Positions 8,288 through 25,364 are shown, counted from the first letter of the stretch. The stretch is 64,000 nucleotides of DNA from Oceanicola sp. (GCA_022447275.1 JAKVBK010000002.1:80503-144502); one strand, 5' to 3'. Numbers and translations: made by a program. The notes: generated by a model from the letters alone, not told the origin.

Positions 8288-9465
8288 GTGTGCACCGGGG
8301 ACACAAGACCGGTGAGATGAGCCAAGTTCTTCACCCCGATCTTCAGATGTGCCAGCGGACGCGCCTTCACCAACTTCTTGTTCATGTATGCTTCGAATGT
8401 CAGCTTTTGCACGTCGACATCATGACACAGGGACACAAAGCGCTCCCGTCGCTCATCGGATTTGTAATAGGCATCCTGCATTGCGCCGAGCACTTTGAAG
8501 ACATTCTTGTGCTCTTTCATGAAGAGCTTTCGGGCCAGTTGCAGATCCTTGATCCGTCCGCTTTCAAGCTTGGCTGCCGCCGCCGTTGCGGCCACACGGC
8601 CCCCGACCATGGCGTAGTAGATGCCCTCACCCGACGAGGGCGCAACAACACCTGCCGCATCACCCGACAGCACTACGTCACGGCCATTATCCCAACGATC
8701 AAGGGGCTTTAGCGGGATTGGCGCGCCCTCCCGCCGAATGGTTTCGCAGGTGTCCAAGCCGGAGGCGACCCGCAGATCAGCGGTGGCTTTCTTCAGGTCG
8801 ACCTCTCTGACAAAGCTGCCCATGCCAACCGAGGCGCTGTCTCCATGGGGAAAGACCCAGCCGTAAAAGTCGGGGCTGATACGCCCATCATAGATCACGT
8901 CGCAGCGGTCGGGGTGGTAGTTGCCGACGGCGCCGGGCGCCTTGATGATCTCATGGTAGGCGATCACATAGGGCACTTTGTCGCCGTCCTTGATCTGGGT
9001 GCGGGCAACATTCGATCGGGCCCCATCGGCGCCAATCACCATGCGAGTCGTCAGAATCTTTTCTTCACCGCTTTCGCGATCCCGGTAGTGGACATGGGTG
9101 CCATCCTTGTCGCGCGTGACCTGTGTATAGGTGCCGGTGCGCAGGTCCGCGCCCGCTTCTGCGGCGCGATTGCGCAGAAACGGGTCAAAATCCTTGCGAT
9201 CCACCATGCCCACAAAGCCATTTTCGATCGGGATATCCACGGAGCGGCCCGTGGGCGAAATCATCCTGGCGGTTGTGATCTTGGCAAGGATTTGGCTGTC
9301 GGGAATGTCGAAATCCCGCACCAGTCTTGGGGGGATGGCCCCGCCGCAGGGTTTGATCCGACCGGCCTTGTCGATCAGCGCAACCTTATGACCTGAAGTG
9401 GCCAGGTCATGGGCGGCAGTGGCACCGGAGGGACCGCCTCCAACAACAACAACGTCATAGATCAT
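8284..9465 (-). CDS. bchP: Geranylgeranyl diphosphate/bacteriochlorophyll reductase
   Basis: The 393-residue flavoprotein begins with the FAD-binding GGGPSGATAA motif (about residues 9-18), followed by DKAGRIKPCGGAI and a second dinucleotide motif region with GADGARS and the GDAAGVVAPSSGEGIYYAM signature of the geranylgeranyl reductase family. It reduces the geranylgeranyl tail of bacteriochlorophyll a to phytyl. The frame is open 44 codons upstream, but ATG 9465, preceded by CGGAGA and one base after the upstream stop, fits the family start. It is the second-last gene of the leftward bchG-bch2-bchP-idi operon. Confidence 0.96.
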   Translation of the reverse strand: MIYDVVVVGGGPSGATAAHDLATSGHKVALIDKAGRIKPCGGAIPPRLVRDFDIPDSQILAKITTARMISPTGRSVDIPIENGFVGMVDRKDFDPFLRNRAAEAGADLRTGTYTQVTRDKDGTHVHYRDRESGEEKILTTRMVIGADGARSNVARTQIKDGDKVPYVIAYHEIIKAPGAVGNYHPDRCDVIYDGRISPDFYGWVFPHGDSASVGMGSFVREVDLKKATADLRVASGLDTCETIRREGAPIPLKPLDRWDNGRDVVLSGDAAGVVAPSSGEGIYYAMVGGRVAATAAAAKLESGRIKDLQLARKLFMKEHKNVFKVLGAMQDAYYKSDERRERFVSLCHDVDVQKLTFEAYMNKKLVKARPLAHLKIGVKNLAHLTGLVSPVHT

Positions 9466-9466
9466 A

Positions 9467-10735
9467 TCATTCTCCGGGTTGCAGAATAGAAGGGGGCGCG
9501 GCCTGCTGCGGGGTGCCCAGAAGGCGCATCGCAACATAGGCCGCAGCCAGGAAGAGAACGGCCTCAAGGCCAAAGACGAGCCCGTAGGCCACCGCATCGG
9601 TTGTCACTGCACGGGCAATGTCCAGCGTGCCGGTGGCGATCAGTCCGGCGAGGCCCGCGGCCACGGCCTGCGAGGCGCCGAAGACGCCCATCCGGGTGCC
9701 GGTGGCGCCGGGCCGTGCCGCAGCAAGCCGCATCATGGAACCGATGGCGCCAACAACGAACAGCCCGTTGCCCAGACCCAGTGTCACGGTGGCAGGCACC
9801 AAGGGCGCGCCCGCTGCCAGCCCGACCAGCCCTGCCGCCGAAATCACGCAGCCGGCCACGGCCCAGGCGCGCAGATTGCCTATGCCAAAGCTCGACAGGA
9901 CGCCGGCGCTGATCATGCCCAGCAGGGCCGCCCCATCCTTGCCCCCCGACAGCTTCGTGGACTCATCGGGACTGAGGCCGTGGATATGGCCGGCGAAGGG
10001 CTCCAGCACCAATTCGGAGAGGTAGAAGGCCAGAATGGACAGGAATACAAAGCCGGTGAAGGCCCGCGCGGTTGGGTCATTCATGCATTCGGCCAACCCG
10101 GCGCGCAGGGTCGGGCTGCTGGCGGGCGGCGCGGTGTCTGCCACGCGCCCCTCGATCCCAAGAGTGGCCAAAGCGGTTACCAGAACGGCAATCCCGCAGA
10201 CGCAGGCCACAACGACGAGCAAGCGCTCGGTCGAGTAGGGATCCAGCGCAATACCCGTGCCGATTGAGGCGATGATGGCGCCGGCGATCAGCGTGAGCCA
10301 CGCGATCGTGGCCGCTGCCCCTTTGCGTTGGTCCGGGGCGGCGGTGGCCAGCAGGGCGAGGAAAGATGTGCCTGCTGCGCCGATCCCCACCCCAATGGCA
10401 GTGTAGGCCAAAACCCATATGACAAGCGCAAGCAGCAAGGAGCCCTCGGCAACATGCACCCCCCATGCAACGGCAAAGACACTGGCGGCCACCAGCGTGA
10501 TCCCGCCAAGGATAAAGCGTGTCCGATCCCCCTTGGCGTCAGATCTGTGGCCCCATACGGGGCGGCTCAGCTGCACGCCGTAGTGCAAGGCAACAAGCAG
10601 GCCGGGCAGCAGGGCAGGCAGGGCAAGTTCGACTGTCATCAGCCGGTTGAAAAGGTTCACTGGCAGGGCTGCCAAGCCACCGATGGCCGCGTTGGCCAGG
10701 CACAGCTGCACCAATCTTCCCCACCCCAAGGTCAT
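9467..10735 (-). CDS. PucC/BCH2-family membrane protein (bch2, ORF428 type)
   Basis: The 422-residue polytopic protein, about 12 hydrophobic helices, belongs to the BCD/PucC branch of the major facilitator fold, to which LhaA and PucC also belong. Its N-terminus (GWGRLVQLCLANAAIGGL, LPGLLVALHYGVQLSRPVWGHRSD) and place between bchG and bchP match the bch2/ORF428 gene of Rhodobacter clusters. Members of the family assist light-harvesting assembly and may act in pigment delivery; this one's precise job is not established. It overlaps bchG by ATGA and sits one base before bchP, so the three are translated together. Confidence 0.9.
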   Translation of the reverse strand: MTLGWGRLVQLCLANAAIGGLAALPVNLFNRLMTVELALPALLPGLLVALHYGVQLSRPVWGHRSDAKGDRTRFILGGITLVAASVFAVAWGVHVAEGSLLLALVIWVLAYTAIGVGIGAAGTSFLALLATAAPDQRKGAAATIAWLTLIAGAIIASIGTGIALDPYSTERLLVVVACVCGIAVLVTALATLGIEGRVADTAPPASSPTLRAGLAECMNDPTARAFTGFVFLSILAFYLSELVLEPFAGHIHGLSPDESTKLSGGKDGAALLGMISAGVLSSFGIGNLRAWAVAGCVISAAGLVGLAAGAPLVPATVTLGLGNGLFVVGAIGSMMRLAAARPGATGTRMGVFGASQAVAAGLAGLIATGTLDIARAVTTDAVAYGLVFGLEAVLFLAAAYVAMRLLGTPQQAAPPSILQPGE

Positions 10736-11655
10736 GGCAGCACCTCCAGCCCACGCAAGGCAAAGGCGCTGACCATCATGCCGATGATATACATCAGGAC
10801 GCCTGTGCCGTTATACCAAGGCGCCTTGGCCTTGGGATCTTTCAGCAGCACCGACATGGCCCAGATCTGGCCGAGGCCCAGCACCAACAAAATGGCCGCG
10901 TGGGCCGGCCTGTCCCAGCTGGCCAGCGCCATCAGCACGATGGCCTGGGGCACCAGCATGATGACGCAGGCCAGTTTGGCGGCTTTTTCCGGCCCAAGCG
11001 TGACGGGCAGCGAGCGCACGCCCGTCTGCCGGTCGCCTTCGAGGGCCTTGAAGTCATTCAGCGTCATGATGCCGTGGGCGCCAATGCCATAGAGCAGGGC
11101 CACAAGCACGATCTCAAAACGGGGCGCACCGGCGGACAGGATCGCCGCCCCTGTGAACCAGGGCAGTGTCTCATAGCTCAGCCCCACAAGGCCCGGGCCC
11201 CACCAACCGGAGCGCTTCATCCGGACGGGTTCTGCCGAATATGCCCAGGCTGCCAGCACCCCCACGACCGTGGCGCCAAACCCCCAAGGGCCCAGCAGCG
11301 CGCCGACCATCAGGGACAGCGCCGACATCGCCAGCGCGATCCAAAGGCCCCACCGGCCGGGGATGCGCCCGGATGGGATTGGGCGGTTGGGCTCGTTGAT
11401 GGCGTCTACGTGACGGTCACACCAGTCATTCGCGGCCTGAGACATGCCGCATACGATCGGACCGGCGAGCAAAACCCCCAGCACAACCAAGGCCCAATTC
11501 TCGGCTACAGACCCTCCGGAAGAGATCGTGCCACAGAAATAGGCCCACATCGGGGGGAACCATGTGATCGGCTTGATCAGTGTCAAAGCCGCCTTTGGTT
11601 CGGGATATGTGCGCGGCGCGCCAAGGGGGCGATGTATGTTGTCGCTGACAGTCAT
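10732..11655 (-). CDS. bchG: Bacteriochlorophyll a synthase
   Basis: The 307-residue UbiA-superfamily prenyltransferase attaches the geranylgeranyl/phytyl tail to bacteriochlorophyllide a in the membrane. It has the first aspartate-rich motif NDWCDRHVDAINEPNRP (about residues 87-103), a second motif DFKALEGD, and eight or so transmembrane helices. It is the first gene of the leftward bchG-bch2-bchP-idi unit. Two TGT-N12-ACA palindromes lie over and just upstream of the start codon, pointing to repression by PpsR. Confidence 0.96.
   Translation of the reverse strand: MTVSDNIHRPLGAPRTYPEPKAALTLIKPITWFPPMWAYFCGTISSGGSVAENWALVVLGVLLAGPIVCGMSQAANDWCDRHVDAINEPNRPIPSGRIPGRWGLWIALAMSALSLMVGALLGPWGFGATVVGVLAAWAYSAEPVRMKRSGWWGPGLVGLSYETLPWFTGAAILSAGAPRFEIVLVALLYGIGAHGIMTLNDFKALEGDRQTGVRSLPVTLGPEKAAKLACVIMLVPQAIVLMALASWDRPAHAAILLVLGLGQIWAMSVLLKDPKAKAPWYNGTGVLMYIIGMMVSAFALRGLEVLP
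11633..11650 (-). promoter_or_regulatory. Possible second PpsR half-conserved operator at bchG
   Basis: The sequence has TGT, 12 bases, ACA; only one arm carries the preferred TGACA extension. It lies inside the first codons of bchG, six bases from a stronger palindrome, so a cooperative pair is conceivable. Confidence 0.4.
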
Positions 11656-11656
11656 G

Positions 11657-11674
11657 TGTCAACTTTAAATGACA
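11657..11674 (-). promoter_or_regulatory. PpsR/CrtJ-type operator upstream of bchG
   Basis: This is a TGT-N12-ACA palindrome in the preferred form TGTCA...TGACA with an AT-rich centre, immediately upstream of the bchG start. PpsR/CrtJ represses bch and crt genes under oxygen through such sites. The regulator's own gene is the next one along (ppsR). Confidence 0.75.
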
Positions 11675-11710
11675 GTCTGATTCTGACAAGTCCCTGAACG
11701 GCTTGTGCGA

Positions 11711-11738
11711 CAAGAAAAAGCAGCCCGGGGGCTGCTTT
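11711..11738 (-). terminator. Terminator of ppsR
   Basis: Read on the minus strand, AAAGCAGCCC pairs with GGGCTGCTTT (10-bp stem, two unpaired bases), followed by a T-rich run TTTTTCTTGT. It lies about 65 bases beyond the ppsR stop codon and separates ppsR from bchG. Confidence 0.75.
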
Positions 11739-11802
11739 GACAAAGATGATGCGTGGGGTGTGGCCCCGTCAGGTGGTGATGTCAGGTGGCGATGGCGCTG
11801 GC

Positions 11803-13218
11803 CTATTCGCCGCCCTTCTTGAGAAGCCCGTATTTGCGCAGCTTCACGTAGAGGCTCTGGCGCGACAGGCCCAGCATCTCGGCTGCGGCCACCCTGTTGT
11901 TGCGGGTCAGCTCTACGGCGGTTTCGATGCACATCTTTTCGACCACATCGGTGGTCTCGGCCACGATGTCTTTCAGCGTTGCTGATCCGACAAGTTCCAT
12001 GACGGATTTCACAGCGCCATCGCTGACCCCAACGCCGGGCGCACGCAGCGCCTCTGCCCGCGACGCGTCGCGGATCACGAAGACCATGACCGGGTTCGTG
12101 CGATCGTTGAGATAAGTTGCAGAGATTTCGACGGGCACTTGCCCCCCGTATTCGCCCGACAGTTTCGTGGCGTAGAGGCGCATTTGCCCGGAGCGGGCTG
12201 CATTGTCGATCAGCACCTTCAGGTCCACCGCCCCGCGGGACATGAACGTGCCCAGCGATTTGCCGCGCACAGAGCTCAGATGGGCGCTGTCCACGAGGTT
12301 CAGGAAGCTTTCATTTGCGGAGGTGATGCTGCCATGGGTGTCTGTAAACACAATGGCATCGACCCCTTCCTGATAAAGCGCAGAGAGGTTTTCACCCAAG
12401 GCATCGCCGCCGCTCTCGCCGCTTTCTGCCAGATCGAGGCGACACAGCAACAATCGCTCGCCGGCAGCGCGGAACATGCGGGGCACAAGGCGGACGGGCT
12501 TGCGGCCCCTCTTTGTATGCAGCTGCAGGGGCCGGTCACCGTCAGAGATCGCGGCATTGGTCAGCATCTCAAGCAGTTCACCCCGGCGTTTTCCTTCGAA
12601 CTCGCCGGCGAAGGCCGTGCCGGGAAGGCTTCCCTGTGCCGTTCCCAGTATCTGGGCCGCGGCGCTGTTGGCATCAACGACACGTCCGGTTGCAACGGCC
12701 ACGAAAACAAGCGCCTCGCGTGAGGTTTCCATCAAAACGCGGTAGCGCGTATCAAACTCGCGCTGCACCTCGTAGTCGCGCTCCAGCGCAAGCTGGGCTT
12801 TCACCAGCTGCTGCTGCATTTCCGCGACCGGGCGCAGATCGCGCCCAAGCATCAGCAAAGAGCCATCTGGCCCAATCGCATGGAACGAATAGCGGATCGG
12901 GAAGTCCCAGCGGGTGTCTTCCGTATGGTTCAGCTCCACCATCTCGTCGTGGCGGGCGCCCTCCGCAAAGGCTGCAAGCTTTGTGTCCAGCTTCGTGGCG
13001 CTTTCGGCGGTCAGAAACTGGCGCAGATCTTTGCCTTCCCACTTTCCGGCGGGGGTGAACTGCGTGTTTGCCGGATTGACGAGGACGGACAGGACCGTGC
13101 CCTCTGGGGTGATCACGATCGAAAGATCGGATGCCATGGAGATGATATCGCCGAGCAGGTCTGGCGCAATCAGCGGAATGGCTCCGCTGTTCCAGTATTT
13201 GGTGCCCCGCGACGTCAC
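11803..13218 (-). CDS. ppsR: PpsR/CrtJ, aerobic repressor of photosynthesis genes
   Basis: The 471-residue regulator has tandem PAS domains, a glutamine-containing helical linker (AEMQQQLVKAQ) and a C-terminal Fis-type helix-turn-helix (about residues 436-462, NRVAAAEMLGLSRQSLY). Two cysteines, about residues 259 and 430, lie where the redox-active pair of Rhodobacter PpsR is found, the second just before the HTH. It binds TGT-N12-ACA sites and represses bch, crt and other genes under oxygen. No ATG suits the family N-terminus; GTG 13218, just before TSRGTKYWNSG, is chosen, 44 bases after the ppaA stop. It follows ppaA in the same direction. Confidence 0.95.
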   Translation of the reverse strand: MTSRGTKYWNSGAIPLIAPDLLGDIISMASDLSIVITPEGTVLSVLVNPANTQFTPAGKWEGKDLRQFLTAESATKLDTKLAAFAEGARHDEMVELNHTEDTRWDFPIRYSFHAIGPDGSLLMLGRDLRPVAEMQQQLVKAQLALERDYEVQREFDTRYRVLMETSREALVFVAVATGRVVDANSAAAQILGTAQGSLPGTAFAGEFEGKRRGELLEMLTNAAISDGDRPLQLHTKRGRKPVRLVPRMFRAAGERLLLCRLDLAESGESGGDALGENLSALYQEGVDAIVFTDTHGSITSANESFLNLVDSAHLSSVRGKSLGTFMSRGAVDLKVLIDNAARSGQMRLYATKLSGEYGGQVPVEISATYLNDRTNPVMVFVIRDASRAEALRAPGVGVSDGAVKSVMELVGSATLKDIVAETTDVVEKMCIETAVELTRNNRVAAAEMLGLSRQSLYVKLRKYGLLKKGGE

Positions 13219-13262
13219 CGTCTCGGTCCCAGGTCCGGAGGGATCAAAACCAGTCTCATCCT

Positions 13263-14048
13263 CTAGACCTCGCTGACGCGGCTGTTCGCGTCGGAGTTTG
13301 GAATCATCAGGCCGCAAAGCGTCATCGCCTCTTTTGGGTCCGCCGCCGCATAATCGGCGCCGACATGAATATGGGCTTCCGGATCTGTCTCCAGGATAGA
13401 ACCGCCGATAACGATAGGCGGCACGTTTGGCCCACTCTTCCGTACCTTTTCGACCAAAAGCCGGAGCAATTCAAGCTTCTCGCAGCCGGATGCCGAAATC
13501 GCGACCATATCGAAACTCCGCTCCGTCAGCGTTTCCGCCAACTCTTCAGAGTTTTGGGCGATGATCAGGCGCACAGATGCGCCCAAACGCCGAAACTTTG
13601 ACAGCGCAATCATAGCGCCCAGCGTGTGATATCCGTTGGGCGGAATCACCATCAGAATTGCGGGCGGGTCCATCGTTTCAAAGATGGGGCGCCGGGACAG
13701 TTGATCGAGGATGCGCACATGTCCCTGCAGTCTGGCCACGGCAATGGTAACCTCGGCAAACCCAAGGGTGTCGACACACCAAAACTCGCCCAAAACCCGT
13801 GCTACGGTCGGGATATAGCTGTCGATCAGAATGTCCGCTGTCAGGCCTTCAGAGATGCAGGCCACGAGCACTTCCTCGGCTTCGAGCCGGTCCGGGTGCA
13901 GGGCTGCTGCGATCAGGCGATTGAGGATGGCTCTGTCCAGATGCGCTGGCAGATCAAAATCGGCAGGCAGATCGGGCAGGATCGGCGCAAACGCTGACAT
14001 ACCTCCGGAAGAGGTATAGGGCGCGGCCAGTATCGGATCCTTCCTCAC
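13263..14048 (-). CDS. ppaA: PpaA/AerR, B12-binding photosynthesis regulator
   Basis: The 261-residue protein has a cobalamin-binding SCHIC-type domain: an N-terminal four-helix part ending in GEFWCVDTLGFAEV (about residues 87-100), then an NGYHTLGAM segment with His141 as the likely cobalt ligand. AerR/PpaA acts with CrtJ/PpsR as a light- and B12-dependent antirepressor or coregulator. The start is taken as GTG 14048, preceded by AAGGA; an internal ATG at codon 17 is possible. A strong TGT-N12-ACA palindrome lies 25 bases upstream, so ppaA-ppsR is probably under its own product's control. Confidence 0.92.
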   Translation of the reverse strand: MRKDPILAAPYTSSGGMSAFAPILPDLPADFDLPAHLDRAILNRLIAAALHPDRLEAEEVLVACISEGLTADILIDSYIPTVARVLGEFWCVDTLGFAEVTIAVARLQGHVRILDQLSRRPIFETMDPPAILMVIPPNGYHTLGAMIALSKFRRLGASVRLIIAQNSEELAETLTERSFDMVAISASGCEKLELLRLLVEKVRKSGPNVPPIVIGGSILETDPEAHIHVGADYAAADPKEAMTLCGLMIPNSDANSRVSEV

Positions 14049-14072
14049 GTCGTCGCATCCTTCATTTCAGAC

Positions 14073-14090
14073 TGTCCATAATAGTGGACA
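14073..14090. promoter_or_regulatory. PpsR operator near ppaA
   Basis: This is a perfect palindrome TGTCCA-N6-TGGACA (TGT-N12-ACA spacing), 25 bases upstream of the ppaA start. It suggests autoregulation of ppaA-ppsR. Confidence 0.7.
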
Positions 14091-14153
14091 GCGACCCCGA
14101 AAGCAGACTCGCACCGGCCGGGGTGCCGGGAGCTTCTGCCAGACATGTATAAA

Positions 14154-14171
14154 TGTCAAAATCAATTGACA
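14154..14171. promoter_or_regulatory. PpsR operator, central
   Basis: TGTCAA...TTGACA with the exact 12-base spacing and an AT-rich core, lying in the middle of the divergent region. It is a strong match to the PpsR/CrtJ consensus. Confidence 0.75.
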
Positions 14172-14276
14172 ATCTATGAGTCTGGTGCGGCTGCACAAAC
14201 CTACCAAGCCATCTGCGTTATAAGCCGCACACACACGCAACATGCGTGTCGACATATATATGTCACTCTGACTCAG

Positions 14277-14318
14277 TGTCTAATCTCTACAACATTATAG
14301 TGTAAGTTTCAATTGACA
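14277..14318. promoter_or_regulatory. Paired PpsR operators upstream of bchF
   Basis: A weak TGT-N12-ACA site (14277-14294) and a good one (14301-14318, TGTAA...TTGACA) are separated by six bases and end 54 bases before the bchF ATG. Tandem close spacing is typical of cooperative CrtJ/PpsR binding. Confidence 0.7.
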
Positions 14319-14372
14319 CTTTGGGGCGGCAGTCCATAATTTCTGACAGTAGCAAGTGGGAGACTCGCCAGA

Positions 14373-22459
<8,087 letters not shown>

Positions 22460-22460
<1 letters not shown>

Positions 22461-23185
22461 TGCCGGACACCCGGACATACACGGGCACGCGCGCCCGCGT
22501 CGAAGATTATTTCGACCGCACCGCCACCAAGACTTGGGAGCGGCTGACATCGGATGCGCCGGTGTCAAAGGTCCGTGAGACCGTGCGCAAGGGCCGCGAC
22601 AGGATGCGCGCGCAGATGTTGTCCTGCCTGCCTGCGGATCTGTCTGGGTTGCGGGTTCTGGATGCGGGCTGTGGCGCGGGCCAGATGGTGCAGGAACTTG
22701 CCGCGCGCGGGGCGGAGGTTGTGGCCGTCGATATCTCGCCGTCCCTCGTGGAGATCGCGAGGCAAAGGCTTGATCCGTCCCTGCGCGATCAGGTGACCTT
22801 TGCAGCCGGTGACATGCTGGATGAAGCCCATGGCCGCTTTGATCACGTCGTCGCGATGGACAGTCTGATATACTACAACGGAGAGGATATCGGGCGTGCG
22901 ATGGCGCGTCTTGCCCCGCGGGTCTCGGGCAATGTGGTCTTTACGGTTGCCCCGCGCACCCCCTTCCTGCTGGCCTTCTGGGGGGCAGGCAAGGTGTTTC
23001 CGCGGGCGGATCGCTCTCCGATCATGATCCCCCATGCGCCCAAGCGCCTTGCACAGCACGTCAGCGGGTCGGGCAGCTTGCGCGAAGTCGGCCGGATCAC
23101 AAGCGGCTTTTACATTTCAACCTGTCTGGAACTGACGCCCCATGCGCAGGCGCCCGACACTGCATTGCAGGTGGCGGCAGAATGA
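22460..23185 (+). CDS. bchM: Magnesium protoporphyrin IX methyltransferase
   Basis: The 241-residue class I SAM-dependent methyltransferase carries motif I at VLDAGCGAGQM (about residues 69-79) and the post-motif VVAVDIS. It methylates the C13 propionate of Mg-protoporphyrin IX to the monomethyl ester, the AcsF substrate. ATG 22460, overlapping the bchL stop by one base, is preferred to the adjacent TTG. It ends in an ATGA overlap with lhaA. A KTWERLTSD motif near the N-terminus is typical of BchM. Confidence 0.96.
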
Positions 23186-24600
23186 ACCAGAGACGGTCAT
23201 ATTCGGCACGGTTCCTGCCTTTCTCGGACGCGGCGAGCGCGGAGTTGCCCCTTGGGCAGTTGTTGCGTTTGTCTTTGTTCCAGGTGTCGGCAGGGATGGC
23301 CTCTGTCCTGTTGCTGGGCACGCTGAACCGCGTGATGATCGTCGAATTGTCCGTGGCTGCGATTGTTGTCGCGGCCATGATCGCGCTGCCCGTTTTGGTG
23401 GCCCCTTTCCGAGCCTTGCTGGGCTTCCGTTCTGATACATACCGCTCGGCCATCGGATGGAAGCGGATCCCGTATATGTGGTTTGGCTCCCTGTGGCAGT
23501 TCGGTGGGCTTGCGGTCATGCCGTCATGCCTGTTGGTGCTGGGCGGGGATGTTGTTCATGACATCCCGTTCGCGGGGGAAGTGCTGGCGGGGCTGGCCTT
23601 CATCATGACGGGCCTCGGCATCCACATGACGCAGACCGCGGGGCTGGCCCTTGCCTCTGACAGGGCCACCGATGAAACGCGCCCCCGCGTTGTGGCGCTG
23701 CTCTACGTGATGTTCCTCGTGGGCATGGGCGTGTCTGCGGTGATCATTGGCGCGTTGTTGCGTGATTTCACGGCCCTGAAGCTGATCCAGGTTGTGCAGG
23801 GGGCGGCGGTCGCGACGCTGGTGTTGAATGTGATCGCCTTGTGGCGCCAGGAACGCGTGCGCCCCATGAGCAAGTCTGAGCGGGCTGCTCCGCGCCCGAG
23901 GTTCCGCGCGGCCTGGAACGACTATGCGGCCGGGGGCACAGCCGGGCGTCTGCTTGTCGTCGTGTTCTTGGGCACCATGGCTTTCAACATGCAGGATGTG
24001 CTGCTGGAGCCCTATGGCGGCGAAATTCTTGGCCTGTCCGTCTCGGCAACGACGTTGCTGACGGCGATCTGGGCGGCTGGGGCGCTGATGGGCTTTGCCC
24101 ATGCTGCGCGCAGGCTGACCCGACAGGCAGATCCGTTCCGTCTGGCGGCCCGTGGTCTGCTGATCGGGATTGCCGCCTTTAGCGCGGTGATTTTCGCGGC
24201 CCCACTGGATGCGGCATGGCTGTTTTATGCCGGAGCCTGCGGGATCGGGCTGGGCGGTGGTCTCTTTGCCGTCGCAACGCTCACTGCGGCCATGACGATG
24301 CCAGCTGAGGGGCTGGCTGGGCGTGGTCTTGCGCTGGGCGCATGGGGTGCGGCCCAAGCCACAGCCGCGGGCCTGTCCATCTTTATCGGCGGCGCTGTGC
24401 GCGACGCCGTTCAATCCACACAGCTGGTCGATCTTCTCGGACCGGCAACCGGATACTCGGTGGTCTATCACATCGAGATCGCGTTGCTCTTTGCAACGCT
24501 CGCAATCCTGGGCCCGCTCGTGCGGCTCAAGATAACCCGTTCCGAACATCGGAATTCCCAGGCACAGGGCAAGTTCGGGCTTGCCGACCTGCCCACCTGA
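23182..24600 (+). CDS. lhaA: LhaA, LH1 complex assembly protein (PucC family)
   Basis: The 472-residue polytopic protein, about 12 transmembrane helices, is in the BCD/PucC transporter-like family. Features such as LRLSLFQVSAGMASVLLLGTLNRVMIVEL, FRSDTYRSAIGWKRIPYMWFG and ATDETRPRVVALLYVM identify it. In Rhodobacter, LhaA helps assemble LH1, probably by delivering pigment to the insertion site. It starts inside the bchM stop (ATGA) and ends 17 bases before puhA, placing the puh promoter, if any, within lhaA or upstream, as in the known bchFNBHLM-lhaA-puhA superoperon. Confidence 0.95.
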   Translation: MNQRRSYSARFLPFSDAASAELPLGQLLRLSLFQVSAGMASVLLLGTLNRVMIVELSVAAIVVAAMIALPVLVAPFRALLGFRSDTYRSAIGWKRIPYMWFGSLWQFGGLAVMPSCLLVLGGDVVHDIPFAGEVLAGLAFIMTGLGIHMTQTAGLALASDRATDETRPRVVALLYVMFLVGMGVSAVIIGALLRDFTALKLIQVVQGAAVATLVLNVIALWRQERVRPMSKSERAAPRPRFRAAWNDYAAGGTAGRLLVVVFLGTMAFNMQDVLLEPYGGEILGLSVSATTLLTAIWAAGALMGFAHAARRLTRQADPFRLAARGLLIGIAAFSAVIFAAPLDAAWLFYAGACGIGLGGGLFAVATLTAAMTMPAEGLAGRGLALGAWGAAQATAAGLSIFIGGAVRDAVQSTQLVDLLGPATGYSVVYHIEIALLFATLAILGPLVRLKITRSEHRNSQAQGKFGLADLPT

Positions 24601-24617
24601 CCCATCGGAGGAAAACA

Positions 24618-25364
24618 ATGGTTGGTGTGAACTTCTTCGGTAACTTTGATCTGGCGAGCCTGTCTATCTGGCTCTTCTGGATCTTCTTTGCACTGCTGAT
24701 CTACTATCTGCAGACGGAAAACATGCGGGAAGGATACCCGCTGGAATCGGATGAGGGTGGCGCTTCGCCAAACCAGGGGCTTTTCCCTGTTCCCAATCCC
24801 AAAACCTTCACGCTGCCCCATGGCCGCGGTGAAGTTACGGTGCCCAGCGCCGAGAATGAGGCGGCCCATCGCCGTGAGGATCTGCCCATGGAGGCAACCT
24901 CGCAGGCCGCGGGATCTCCGTTCATGCCCACGGGCGACGCCATGGATGATGGGGTTGGCCCCGCGTCTTGGGTGCCGCGCGCGGATGTGCCGGAACTCGA
25001 TGGCAAGGGCTTCCCCAAGCTGCGTCCGATGGCCCATTGCCATGGCTTCGAAGTGTCCTCCGGGCGTGACCCGCGCGGCATGGAAGTGGCCACCAAGGAC
25101 ATGAAGAAAGCCGGCATCGTGAAAGAGATGTGGGTCGATGAGCCAGAGCAGATGGTGCGCTATCTCGAGATCGAGTTGGCGGATGGCTCTACCCGGCTCA
25201 TTCCAATGACCTTGGCCCGTATCACGTCGCGCCATGTGAAAGTGGGAGCCCTGACGCTTGACCGGTTCGCCGGCATCCCGAAGCACAAGGCTGACGATCA
25301 GGTCACCAAGCTCGAGGAAGAGAAGATCTCCGCCTATGTGGGCGCGGGTCACCTCTACTGCTGA
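24618..25364 (+). CDS. puhA: Photosynthetic reaction centre H subunit
   Basis: The 248-residue protein has a single N-terminal transmembrane helix (about residues 12-32) followed by the YYLQTENMREGYPLE signature and a soluble beta-barrel domain with KTFTLPHGRG and MAHCHGFEV. PuhA caps the cytoplasmic face of the L/M core and shapes the proton path to QB. ATG 24618 follows CGGAGGA; an open frame runs upstream through lhaA but is not the start. A 101-base gap precedes puhB. Confidence 0.97.
   Translation: MVGVNFFGNFDLASLSIWLFWIFFALLIYYLQTENMREGYPLESDEGGASPNQGLFPVPNPKTFTLPHGRGEVTVPSAENEAAHRREDLPMEATSQAAGSPFMPTGDAMDDGVGPASWVPRADVPELDGKGFPKLRPMAHCHGFEVSSGRDPRGMEVATKDMKKAGIVKEMWVDEPEQMVRYLEIELADGSTRLIPMTLARITSRHVKVGALTLDRFAGIPKHKADDQVTKLEEEKISAYVGAGHLYC

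Larger units (their letters stand above)
14049..14372. promoter_or_regulatory. ppaA-bchF divergent regulatory region
   Basis: These 324 bases hold no gene. They are AT-rich in the middle and carry at least three good TGT-N12-ACA palindromes plus a weaker one (listed separately), and a perfect 14-base palindrome, GACATATATATGTC, at 14251-14264. Promoters for the leftward ppaA-ppsR unit and the rightward bchF superoperon must lie here. Confidence 0.8.

Noticed and set aside
14251..14264. Perfect palindrome GACATATATATGTC as another PpsR site
   Set aside because: It is a clean palindrome but lacks the TGT-N12-ACA spacing, so I list it only as part of the regulatory region.
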